Shown here: in pieces, positions 31,638-40,215 of the stretch
Position numbering within the stretch: position 1 is the stretch's first letter
How the letters are laid out: every line of letters starts with the position of its first letter
Position numbers and translations under genes: made by a program
Notes under the pieces: model-generated
The model's database searches: none
The model's input: the letters and a program-made list of their open reading frames with translations, nothing else
What the model was told of the DNA's origin: nothing
Assembly (NCBI GenBank): GCA_019417465.1
Contig: DXVF01000004.1
Coordinates: forward strand, 62,001-126,000
DNA: 64,000 nt
Source: Clostridiales bacterium
Lineage (GTDB): Bacteria > Bacillota > Clostridia > TANB77 > CAG-508
Reading direction: 5' to 3'

Positions 31638-32258
31638 TTAATATAACAATGTAATTCTATTCCCACTTTTTTCTATAATACCATCACTTTTTAAACTACT
31701 TAGTTCTCTCATCATAGCACTTCTATCAATACTTAGGTAATCTGCCAAATCTGTTAGAGAAAAAGGGATTGTAAAAGATTTACTTAAATTTTTAGTAGAT
31801 ATAATTGTAAAGTAAGCTAGAAGTTTTTCTCTTATAGTTCGTTTACTTAAAAGTTCTATGCGCATATTTAAATCTATAATTTCATTTAAAAATAAAGATG
31901 GTAAAGTTTGTAGTAATTTATTATGAAATTTACAATTATTATCACATTTATTTTCTACATTATCATAGCTAAAAAACATAACCAAACTATTTTTTTTTGC
32001 TTCTACAAATAATTCATTATTTGTATTTACAGTATAGAATATTTCTCCAAAAACATCATTTGCTGAAAAATGTTCTACAATTGTTCTATTTCCATTAAAA
32101 TCATAACGAATTAAATTTGCTTCCCCAGATAAAAGTAAGCAAAACTGATTTCTTTTTGCAATATATGTTGTTATTACTTCACCTTTTTTAAATACTTTTT
32201 CTTGAACTTTTGAACAATTTTTTGAAAAATCTTTAAAAAATTCAGAATAATTAGTCAT
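31638..32258 (-). CDS. Crp/Fnr-family transcription regulator
   Basis: The 206-residue protein has an N-terminal cyclic-nucleotide-type beta barrel ('LLLSGEANLIRYDFNGNRTI', 'FGEIFYT') and a C-terminal winged helix ('LTDLADYLSIDRSAMMRELS'). Cys in 'KCDNNCKFHN' near residue 110 could serve redox or metal sensing, but the Fnr N-terminal Cys cluster is absent. It is transcribed away from nrdD and separated from it by two palindromes of the kind Crp/Fnr dimers bind, so it may control nrdDG and itself; that link is inference. Confidence 0.88.
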   Translation of the reverse strand: MTNYSEFFKDFSKNCSKVQEKVFKKGEVITTYIAKRNQFCLLLSGEANLIRYDFNGNRTIVEHFSANDVFGEIFYTVNTNNELFVEAKKNSLVMFFSYDNVENKCDNNCKFHNKLLQTLPSLFLNEIIDLNMRIELLSKRTIREKLLAYFTIISTKNLSKSFTIPFSLTDLADYLSIDRSAMMRELSSLKSDGIIEKSGNRITLLY

Positions 32259-32317
32259 TATTGTTTCACTTCTTTCTAAGAGTTACTAATTCACCACTTG
32301 ATTAATGGCACATACTA

Positions 32318-32475
32318 GCATAGAAAAGGCTTTATATATTTTTTTAAGCCAATCGCCGACTGCTCATATTTTGACATTGGCAAAATATAAAATGCGTGGT
32401 ATAAAACTTATTAATAGCAGTTACCCGCCACGCTTCAAGATTGGCTTAAAAAAATATATAAAGCCTTTTCTATGC
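32318..32475. repeat. perfect 37-bp inverted repeat (foldback element)
   Basis: The arms 32318-32354 and 32439-32475 are exact reverse complements over 37 bases, with an 84-nt interior. The interior holds two further hairpins: ATATTTTG...CAAAATAT (about 32366-32388) and GCGTGG...CCACGC (about 32394-32433). The transcript on either strand would fold as a three-way junction. It codes for nothing convincing; a 61-codon frame through it lacks a ribosome binding site. It could be a MITE-like element, a structured RNA or a recombination site. Confidence 0.85.
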
Positions 32476-32553
32476 GGTAACATTATCTAAAAACCAAAAA
32501 CTATGAATAGTAACTACTATATTATTTACTTTCCAACATTATACACAAACTTT

Positions 32554-32567
32554 GTTGCAAATGCAAC
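32554..32567. promoter_or_regulatory. palindromic operator 1, GTTGCA-AA-TGCAAC
   Basis: The 14-bp site has perfect 6-bp arms about 200 bp before nrdD. It matches the arms of operator 2. Confidence 0.55.
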
Positions 32568-32680
32568 GAAAAAAGAAATAGACGTAATAACTTTGTTACA
32601 AAATTGTAATAAAAAAAATTAAGTGTTGATTCCTTAGAAATAGCTATAAAAAATTTTTAGAGGCTAAAAAAATCATAATA

Positions 32681-32696
32681 TGTTGCATTTGCAACA
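32681..32696. promoter_or_regulatory. palindromic operator 2, TGTTGCA-TT-TGCAACA
   Basis: This 16-bp site has perfect 7-bp arms. Its centre lies about 41 bp before the likely transcription start of nrdD (taking the -10 at 32717-32722), which is the class II activator position for Crp/Fnr proteins. Confidence 0.6.
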
Positions 32697-32716
32697 GAAA
32701 AACAAAAAAGTTAATG

Positions 32717-32722
32717 TATAAT
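32717..32722 (+). promoter_or_regulatory. -10 element of nrdD
   Basis: TATAAT lies 36 bp before the nrdD start. There is no -35 match at the right spacing; operator 2 occupies that place, as expected of an activator-dependent promoter. Confidence 0.55.
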
Positions 32723-32757
32723 AAAGACATAAAAACACATGGGGGAGGAAAATAAAA

Positions 32758-34885
32758 ATGAAGGTAATAAAAAGAGATGGAAGAGCAGTGGATTATAATA
32801 GAGAAAAAATTATAACTGCAATCGAAAAAGCTAATAGCGAAGTAAGAGGAAGACAAAAAGCTACTAAAGAAGAGATTAAAGAAATAACTAATTATATAGA
32901 AGAATTAGATAAAAAAAGAATATTAGTAGAAGATATACAAGATATAATAGAACAAAAATTAATGGATTTCAAGAAATTTGAACTTGCTAAAAAATATATA
33001 GTATATAGATATACAAGAGCTTTAGTTAGAAAACAAAATACAACAGATGAATCTATTTTAGGATTGATAAAAAACCAAAATAAGGAACTTGCAGAAGAAA
33101 ATTCAAACAAAAATGCAGTCTTAGCTTCTACACAAAGAGATTATATAGCAGGAGAAGTTTCAAAAGATTTAACAAAAAGAATGTTATTACCAGAGAAAAT
33201 TACTAAAGCACATGAGGAAGGAATATTACATTTTCATGATGCAGACTATTTTTTACAACCTATTTTTAACTGTTGCTTAATTAATATTGGAGATATGTTA
33301 GACAATGGAACAGTCATGAATGGAAAATTAATAGAGAGTCCAAAGAGTTTCCAAGTTGCATGTACAGTTACAACGCAAATTATAGCTGCTGTTGCAAGTA
33401 ATCAATATGGTGGACAATCTGTAGATTTAAAACATTTAGGAAAATATTTAAGAAAAAGTAGAGAAAAATTTAAGAAAGAATTAGAAACAAATTATAAAGA
33501 TAAATTACCCCAAGATGTTATAGAGAGTATAGTAGATAGAAGATTAAAAACAGAACTTGCAGCAGGTGTTCAAACAATACAATATCAAATTAATACATTA
33601 ATGACAACAAATGGACAATCTCCTTTTGTAACATTATTCCTAAATCTAGATGAAGAAAGTGAATACATAGAAGAAAATGCAATGATTATAGAAGAAATTT
33701 TAAAGCAAAGATATGAAGGAATTAAGAACGAAAAGGGAGTATATGTAACACCAGCTTTCCCAAAATTAATATATGTACTATATGACCATAACTGCTTAAA
33801 AGGTGGAAAATATGACTATTTAACAAAACTTGCAGTTAAATGTTCTGCAAAAAGATTATATCCAGATTATATTTCTGCTAAAAAAATGAGAGAAAATTAT
33901 GAAGGTAATGTATTTAGTCCAATGGGATGTAGAAGCTTTTTATCTCCATGGAAAGATAAAGATGGAAATTATAAATTTGAAGGTAGATTCAATCAAGGTG
34001 TTGTAAGTATTAATTTACCACAAATTGGTATTATTGCAGATGGAGACGAGGATAAGTTTTGGAAATTATTTGATGAAAGATTAGAAATGTGTTTTGAAGC
34101 TTTAATGTGTAGACATTATGCATTACTTGGAACTTTATCAGACACTAGTCCAATTCATTGGAAGTATGGAGCTATAGCTCGTTTGAAATCAGGAGAGAAA
34201 ATAGATGAATTATTAAAAGGCGGATATTCAACATTATCTTTAGGATATATAGGTGTTTATGAAGTTACTAAAATAATGAAAGGTGTATCACATACAACTG
34301 AAGAAGGACACGAATTTGCTGTACGAGTGATGAATCATTTAAGAGAAGCCACAGATAAATGGAAAAAAGAAACAGGACTTGGATTTGCTTTATATGGAAC
34401 TCCAGCAGAAAGCTTATGTTACAGATTTGCTAAAATAGATAAAGAAAAATTTGGAGAAATTAAAGATATAACAGATAAAGGATATTATACAAATTCATAT
34501 CATGTTGATGTAAGAGAAAAAATTGATGCATTTAAGAAGTTATCATTTGAAAGTGAATTCCAAAAAATATCTTCAGGTGGAGCTATTTCATATATAGAAA
34601 TACCAAATATGAGAAACAACTTAAAAGCATTAGAAGAAATTGTTAAATTTATTTATGATAATATTCAATATGCAGAATTTAATACTAAATCAGATTATTG
34701 TCATGTGTGTGGATTTGATGGAGAAATTATTATTAATGATAATAATGAATGGGAATGTCCTCGGGTGTGGAAATAAAGATCATAATAAAATGAATGTTAC
34801 TAGAAGAACTTGTGGTTATTTAGGAGAAAATTTCTGGAATGAAGGAAAAACAAAGGAGATTAAAGCAAGAGTATTACATTTATAA
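32758..34885 (+). CDS. nrdD: anaerobic ribonucleoside-triphosphate reductase, with in-frame CGG +1 site
   Basis: This class III reductase makes dNTPs without oxygen. The corrected protein has 708 residues: ATP-cone (1-90, 'MKVIKRDGRAVDYNREKI'), catalytic barrel ('FNQGVVSINLPQI', 'YGTPAESLCYRFAKID') and the C-terminal zinc and glycyl radical domain. CGG 34762 lies inside the zinc knuckle, so decoding gives CHVCG...CP-G-CGN and then 'NVTRRTCGYLG', whose glycine carries the radical (about residue 690). Frame 0 ends four codons after CGG and would lack the radical loop and be inactive. The start follows GGGGGAGGAAAATAAAA. nrdG follows. Confidence 0.97.
34762..34764 (+). other. in-frame CGG (CGGG), +1 site in nrdD
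   Basis: Corrected context is EWECP-[CGGG]-CGNKDHNKMN. NrdD proteins have CPxCG here, and the downstream frame holds the invariant RRTCGYLG loop. Confidence 0.96.
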
Positions 34886-34918
34886 AAATGTAAAATACAT
34901 AAGAGAGAAGGAGATAAA

Positions 34919-35467
34919 ATGAACTATGCAACGATAAAAGAATGTGATGTGGCAAATGGACCTGGAGTTAGAGTTTCAATATTTGTAAGCGGATGCAATC
35001 ATCATTGTAAAGGGTGCTTTAATGAAATTGCTTGGAACTTTAATTATGGGAATGAGTTTAATCAAGAGACAATAGATAAGATTTTAAATGATTTAGACAA
35101 AGATTATATTGAAGGATTATCTTTACTTGGTGGAGAGCCTTTAGAATATGTTAATCAAAAAGGATTAGTAGATTTAGTAAGACAAGTAAAAGAAAAGTTT
35201 CCAAATAAAACTATATGGTGTTATACAGGATTTGATTTTGAAAAAGATGTAATGGGAAAAATGTACCAAAATTGGGAAGAGACAAGAGAACTTATAAATG
35301 ATATTGATGTTATTGTTGATGGGAAATTTGAAATGGAGAAAAAAAATCCATCACTAAAATTTAGAGGTTCAGAAAATCAAAGATTAATAGATGTTCAAAA
35401 AAGTATAAAAGCACAAAAGATTGTATGGGCTGATATAGAAGATGAAGAAATTAAAAAGGCAAATTAA
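34919..35467 (+). CDS. nrdG: anaerobic ribonucleotide reductase activase (radical SAM)
   Basis: The 182-residue protein uses S-adenosylmethionine and a 4Fe-4S cluster to place the glycyl radical on NrdD. The motif 'CNHHCKGCF' (CxxxCxxC, near residue 23) and 'LSLLGGEPLEYVNQ' (GGE) are clear, and the length is typical. The start follows AGAGAAGGAGATAAA, 33 nt after nrdD. Its CGG is out of phase (AGC|GGA) and is read as Ser-Gly without shift, close to the same CGGA tetranucleotide that shifts elsewhere. Confidence 0.96.
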   Translation: MNYATIKECDVANGPGVRVSIFVSGCNHHCKGCFNEIAWNFNYGNEFNQETIDKILNDLDKDYIEGLSLLGGEPLEYVNQKGLVDLVRQVKEKFPNKTIWCYTGFDFEKDVMGKMYQNWEETRELINDIDVIVDGKFEMEKKNPSLKFRGSENQRLIDVQKSIKAQKIVWADIEDEEIKKAN

Positions 35468-35483
35468 ATTAGAAGTAATAAAG

Positions 35484-35520
35484 AGAGGATAGCGTATTAA
35501 TATATTGCTTATCCTTTTTT
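35484..35520 (+). terminator. hairpin terminator after nrdDG
   Basis: GAGGATAGC and GCTTATCC pair (one mismatch bulge) before TTTTTTT. The rest of the 260-bp gap to the next gene is AT-rich with no visible gene. Confidence 0.6.
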
Positions 35521-35728
35521 TGCATATAGATAATAAATTATAAAAAGTATGACTGAAAAATGTTACAATTTACTATAATTTAAAATAATTATAATTTTGC
35601 TATTAGAATTAAAGTATTTTTAACTTATAAAATTTACAATTATTGTTTTTTATGATATAAAAATTATAAATTTATATTTTGTGATGTAAATAATTATTAT
35701 ACAATCTGAGAAAAAGGAGAATATTTGA

Positions 35729-38056
35729 ATGCAAATGAGTAAATTAAAAGGTTTATCTAATAAGGAAGTTGAAGAACAAATACAAAAAGGAAATGAGAAT
35801 GTAATACGAAATAATAATCTAAAATCTAACAAGCAAATCATATTTGAAAATGTTTTTACATTATTTAATTTATATAACTTAATAATAGCAATAGCTCTAT
35901 TTTGTGTAAAAGCATATACAAATACGTTTTTCTTTCTTATTATTACAATAAATGTACTGATTGGAATTATTCAAGAAATACATGGAAAAAATATGGTGAA
36001 AAAGCTATCAATACTAACAGCATCAAAAACAACAGTAATTAGAAATGGAAAAGAAGAAAAAATAGAAGTAGAAAAAATAGTATTAGGAGATATTATATTA
36101 TTAGCTCAAGGAGATCAAATTCCGTCAGATTCTTATGTGATAGAAGGAGAAGTGGAAGTTAATGAGGCTTTATTAACTGGGGAATCAAATTTAATTTTAA
36201 AAAGTAAAGATGATAAGTTACTTTCAGGAAGTTATGTAGTAAGCGGTAAATGTTATGCAAAAGTTGAAAAGGTTGGAGAAGATAATTTTGCAAACCAAAT
36301 AATAAATGCAACGAAAAAAACAAAAGAAAATAATTCAGAATTAATAAATTCAATGAAAAAAGTTACAAAATTTACTAGTTTTGTTATTATACCAGTAGGA
36401 GTGTTTTTATTTATACAAGCTTATTTTGTAAGAGAAACAAATTTAGCACAATCTGTAATTGCGACATCAGCAGGATTATTAGGAATGTTACCTAAGGGAC
36501 TAGTATTATTAATAACAATTGCATTAGAATCAGGAGTTATTAAATTAGCAAAGAAAAATGTTTTGGTTCAAGAATTATATAGTATAGAATCTTTAGCACA
36601 TATAGATACAATATGTTTAGATAAAACTGGAACTATAACAACTGGAAAGATGAAAGTTTCTAGAATAGAAATGTATAATGAGAAAGTATTACCAAAAACT
36701 TTTAATGAAATGATGACTGCTTTTGTAAATGGAATGGAAGATAATAATGCTACTTTTAAAGCATTACAGGATTATTTTAAGGGTGATATGGTATATGAAA
36801 AAATAGATAATATACCATTTTCATCAGAAAGAAAATGGAGTTCTATTTCTTTTAAGAAAGAAGGGTCTATTATAGTTGGAGCACCAGAGAAACTATTTGA
36901 GAAAAGCAAAATAGAAATGCCAGAAAAAATTATAGACTTACAAAAAAATGGAAAAAGGGTTTTAGCAATAGCATATACTAATAAAGTTATAGCAAGTCCA
37001 GAACTACCAGAGCTAGAGATAATAGGAACTATAATATTAGAGGACCCTTTGAGAAAAAATGCAAAAGAAATGTTAGGATATTTTAAAAAGCAAGGAATTG
37101 ATGTTAAAGTAATTTCTGGAGATAGTCCTCTTACAGTATCAAATATAGCTAAAACAGCTGGATTAAAAGATTATGATTCTTATATAGATTTATCAACAAT
37201 AAGTACAGATGCAGAAATAGTAGATTTAGTAGATAAATATAGTATTTTTGCAAGAGTATTACCACATCAAAAAAGTATCATCATTAAAGCTTTGCAAGCA
37301 AAAAATCATAAGGTAGCAATGACAGGTGATGGTGTAAATGATGTAATTGCTTTAAGGGAAGCGGATTGTAGTATAACACTTCCAGATGCAACAGATAGTG
37401 CAAAACAAGTTTCTCAAATAGTATTATTAAATTCGGATTTTAGTATATTAAAAGATGTATTAATGGAAGGAAGAAGAGTAGTTAATAATATAACAAAAGT
37501 AGCAAGAATATTTTTTATAAAAACAATATATTCTATATTATTATCTATATTTTGCATATTTACCAATATAGAATTTCCATTTATTCCAATTCAGATTACT
37601 CTTATAGATTTAGTAATTGAAGCATATACATCATTCTTTATAACATTTGAAAAAAATAAAAATCCAATAAGGGGAACTTTTTTAAAAACAGCATTAACAA
37701 ATGCTCTGCCTTTTGCCATTGTAATTATGTTTAATATTATATTATTAACATTTGCGAAAAATGGAATAGGAATACCAAAGGAAACAGCAACTACGATGAT
37801 GTACTTATTAATTGGATTTGTGAGTATATTGGCAGTACAAGAAGTTTGTATGCCATTTAATAAAGCTCGAATATTTTTATTTACTACAACAGCAATAGGC
37901 TTTTATGTAGCAGTTATTATATTTAAAGATATTTTAAGTATATCATTATTAACGAATAAAGAGTTTATAATAACATTGATTCTAGCTATAGTTAGTTATG
38001 TACTAATATTTATAAAAAGAAAAGTATTGGAAAAAGATAGAAATATAGAGATTTAA
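35729..38056 (+). CDS. cation-transporting P-type ATPase, specificity unknown
   Basis: The 775-residue membrane protein has the TGE actuator loop ('EALLTGESNLI', about residue 150), the phosphorylation motif 'CLDKTGTITTGKM' (about 295), 'VISGDSPLTV' and the hinge 'MTGDGVNDVIALREAD' (about 533). It has no N-terminal metal-binding domain and no CPC motif, so it is not a heavy-metal P1B type; it resembles the P-type ATPases often annotated as Mg2+/Ca2+ or unknown in Clostridia. The start follows AAAAAGGAGAATATTTGA. Three CGG trinucleotides are all out of phase. Confidence 0.88.
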   Translation: MQMSKLKGLSNKEVEEQIQKGNENVIRNNNLKSNKQIIFENVFTLFNLYNLIIAIALFCVKAYTNTFFFLIITINVLIGIIQEIHGKNMVKKLSILTASKTTVIRNGKEEKIEVEKIVLGDIILLAQGDQIPSDSYVIEGEVEVNEALLTGESNLILKSKDDKLLSGSYVVSGKCYAKVEKVGEDNFANQIINATKKTKENNSELINSMKKVTKFTSFVIIPVGVFLFIQAYFVRETNLAQSVIATSAGLLGMLPKGLVLLITIALESGVIKLAKKNVLVQELYSIESLAHIDTICLDKTGTITTGKMKVSRIEMYNEKVLPKTFNEMMTAFVNGMEDNNATFKALQDYFKGDMVYEKIDNIPFSSERKWSSISFKKEGSIIVGAPEKLFEKSKIEMPEKIIDLQKNGKRVLAIAYTNKVIASPELPELEIIGTIILEDPLRKNAKEMLGYFKKQGIDVKVISGDSPLTVSNIAKTAGLKDYDSYIDLSTISTDAEIVDLVDKYSIFARVLPHQKSIIIKALQAKNHKVAMTGDGVNDVIALREADCSITLPDATDSAKQVSQIVLLNSDFSILKDVLMEGRRVVNNITKVARIFFIKTIYSILLSIFCIFTNIEFPFIPIQITLIDLVIEAYTSFFITFEKNKNPIRGTFLKTALTNALPFAIVIMFNIILLTFAKNGIGIPKETATTMMYLLIGFVSILAVQEVCMPFNKARIFLFTTTAIGFYVAVIIFKDILSISLLTNKEFIITLILAIVSYVLIFIKRKVLEKDRNIEI

Positions 38057-38115
38057 ATATGAATTTATAAAATATATTAATAATGAAAAAATATACTAGA
38101 AAGGAAAAGTGTAAT

Positions 38116-38862
38116 ATGAAAGCACTAATAACAGGAGCTTCTTCAGGAATAGGGAGAGATATTGCAAGAGAGTTAAGTAAAAATGGATATGATTTAATTC
38201 TAGTTGCAAGAAATATAGAAAAGCTAAATGAGGTAAAATCAGAATTAAAAACTAATGTAGAAGTAGTGAGCATGGATATATCGAATGTAGAAAATTGTAA
38301 GAAACTACATGAGAAATATAAAAATATAAGTATACTTGTAAATAATGCTGGATTTGGAGATTGCGGATATTTTACTAAAACAAGTCTTGAAAAAGAACTC
38401 CAAATGATAAATACAAATATAGTAGCATATCATGTATTAACAAAATTATATTTACAAGATATGAAAGAAGAAAATAGTGGAAAAATATTAAATGTAGCGT
38501 CTATTGTAGGATTTATGCCAGGTCCATTAATGGCAACATATTATTCTACAAAGGCTTATGTAGTTAGGCTTTCAGAATCTATAAGAGAAGAACTAAGAAG
38601 AGAAAAATCAAAAGTTCAAATAAGCATTTTGTGTCCAGGACCTGTAGATACAAATTTTAATAAAGTTGCAGATGTGGAATTTGCATTAAAAGGATTAAGT
38701 AGTAAATATGTAGCCAAATATGCGGTAAAGAAAATGTTTAAAGGTAAATTTTATATTGTACCAGGGATAAAAATAAAGCTTGCCAAATTTGCTAGTAAAA
38801 TTTCGGAAACTAGCATAGTGGCAATGGTTTCGTACAATATGCAAAGAAGAAAAATACAATAG
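38116..38862 (+). CDS. short-chain dehydrogenase (DltE/SDR family)
   Basis: The 248-residue protein has 'ITGASSGIGRDIARELSKNG' (cofactor motif), 'LVNNAGFGDCG' (NNAG), 'LNVASIVGF' and 'YYSTKAYV' (YxxxK), and ends in a C-terminal region typical of the DltE-like subgroup. The substrate is unknown. The ATG at 38116 follows AAAGGAAAAGTGTAAT and gives the normal start; an in-frame ATG at 38083 adds a basic leader without a site. Three out-of-phase CGG trinucleotides are read normally. Confidence 0.88.
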   Translation: MKALITGASSGIGRDIARELSKNGYDLILVARNIEKLNEVKSELKTNVEVVSMDISNVENCKKLHEKYKNISILVNNAGFGDCGYFTKTSLEKELQMINTNIVAYHVLTKLYLQDMKEENSGKILNVASIVGFMPGPLMATYYSTKAYVVRLSESIREELRREKSKVQISILCPGPVDTNFNKVADVEFALKGLSSKYVAKYAVKKMFKGKFYIVPGIKIKLAKFASKISETSIVAMVSYNMQRRKIQ

Positions 38863-38980
38863 TGAAATATGTAAAAAAGCATATAATCTGTTCGTAAAAA
38901 TAAGAAATAATTTATAAGAGGAGGTAACAAAAAAAGAATTTGATACATATTACTATAGTAATATGGGAGGTAAGAAAACT

Positions 38981-39874
38981 ATGCAAAATTATATTAAAAT
39001 GACACTAGAGTTACATATATTCTTTGCTAGAATAATGAAAGAACATGCTTTGTTTTTACAAGCAGGCTTTATGCCAATTAGTAATGATTATATTTGTGAA
39101 GCACAGTGGTACAAAGGAGAATTTGAAAAATTATTGTCAGATACTGTAAAAATAAGTAATTGCATAATTAGTCAAGAAATTATAAATTCTGGAGAGATTG
39201 TAACTCCATATACTTTTGGAGCAGAAAAAAAGACATCAGAATTTACTGGAATTATTATTGATACAAACATAACATTACAAGAGTTAAGGCTTATACATGA
39301 TGGATATTCTTATATAGATTCTAATTTAGTAGATTGTGCTTGTTATATAAATAATAGGGCATTACAACTATTAGATGGATTAATTGGTTTTAAAGAAAAA
39401 ATTTTACGTAATGTATTATCTTGTAAACTGTTTACAGCAAATTACCCACTTTTATTAGAACATATTATACGTGAAGCTAAATTATATAGACAATATGTAG
39501 CAATGCTCCAAAATGGGCAAAACATTACAAGTGATGATAGAAAAAAAGTAGAATTATTCTGGAATCAAATTATGATGGAACATGCTTTATTCATAAGAGG
39601 CTTATTAGATCCCTCAGAAGAAGAATTAATTAATACAGCAAATAATTTTGCACAAGAATATAAAAAATTATTACAAGATGCTAAGAATATGACAGATGAA
39701 ACAATAAAAACAGTTACAGATAAAACAATTACAGAAACTATAAAATATAGAGATTTTAAAAAGGCTGGAACAGAAGGAATTGTAGGGTGTGAAATAAAAT
39801 CTATTATACTACCACTATTAGCAGACCATGTACTAAGAGAAGCTAATCATTATTTAAGAATATTAAAAGAATGA
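38981..39874 (+). CDS. DUF2935 ferritin-like four-helix protein
   Basis: About 298 residues in two related halves. Each half starts with a helix carrying 'ARIMKEHALFLQAGF' or 'NQIMMEHALFIRGLL' and ends with a helix carrying 'LLEHIIREAKLYRQ' or 'LADHVLREANHYLR'. These Glu/His helices are the DUF2935 pattern, a di-metal four-helix fold common in Clostridia and Bacillus with unknown function. The ATG at 38981 follows GGGAGGTAAGAAAACT, so it is preferred over 38963. Confidence 0.85.
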   Translation: MQNYIKMTLELHIFFARIMKEHALFLQAGFMPISNDYICEAQWYKGEFEKLLSDTVKISNCIISQEIINSGEIVTPYTFGAEKKTSEFTGIIIDTNITLQELRLIHDGYSYIDSNLVDCACYINNRALQLLDGLIGFKEKILRNVLSCKLFTANYPLLLEHIIREAKLYRQYVAMLQNGQNITSDDRKKVELFWNQIMMEHALFIRGLLDPSEEELINTANNFAQEYKKLLQDAKNMTDETIKTVTDKTITETIKYRDFKKAGTEGIVGCEIKSIILPLLADHVLREANHYLRILKE

Positions 39875-39907
39875 AATTTATAAGAAGATTTATAAATAGA
39901 ATGATAA

Positions 39908-39958
39908 ATAGTAAAAGTGTTATCTTTAAAATAAGAGATGATACTTTTACTATTTATT
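39908..39958 (+). terminator. hairpin after DUF2935 gene
   Basis: AGTAAAAGTGTTATCT pairs with AGATGATACTTTTACT around a short loop, followed by a T-rich stretch. Confidence 0.65.
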
Positions 39959-39969
39959 ATATCAGTGTA

Positions 39970-40140
39970 TTATATGATTTTTCCTATACAATAAAATATA
40001 CTGTACACAAAATTGTCTAGCAATTTTGGCACACGAACAATTAAACGAGGGCTGTAGGATAATTAATTAAGTATGAAATATAATTAAAGCTCGCTATTGT
40101 TATATAATAGGAAATTTATAGTACAGAGCAAAATTATAAA
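39970..40140. repeat. dispersed intergenic repeat, copy C
   Basis: Blocks in order are CTGTACACAAAATT, TTTTGGCACACGAACAATT, then a hairpin with arms CGAGGGCT and AGCTCGCT (compensated relative to GCGGGCT/AGCCCGC in copy B) and the same loop AATTAATTAAGTATGAAAT. ATAATAGGAAATTTATAG follows, a block that lies upstream of the hairpin in copy A. The paired changes in the arms suggest the hairpin itself is conserved. Confidence 0.75.
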
Positions 40141-40147
40141 AATAAAA

Positions 40148-40200
40148 GGTTAACCTTGACAAATAATTTATAACATAATACAATGTTAACCAAAGTTAAC
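40148..40200 (+). promoter_or_regulatory. sigma-A promoter with overlapping TTAACC operators
   Basis: TTGACA (40156-40161) and TACAAT (40179-40184) are separated by 17 bp. The palindrome AGGTTAACCT overlaps the -35, and GTTAACCAAAGTTAAC starts at 40185, right after the -10. Such placement is typical of a repressor site, and the gene's first domain is a DtxR-type regulator, so autoregulation is likely. Confidence 0.75.
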
Positions 40201-40215
40201 AAAAAGGAGAAGTAT

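Noticed and set aside
32305..32490. A 61-codon frame as a gene
   Set aside because: It is the reading frame through the 37-bp inverted repeat and has no ribosome binding site or family.
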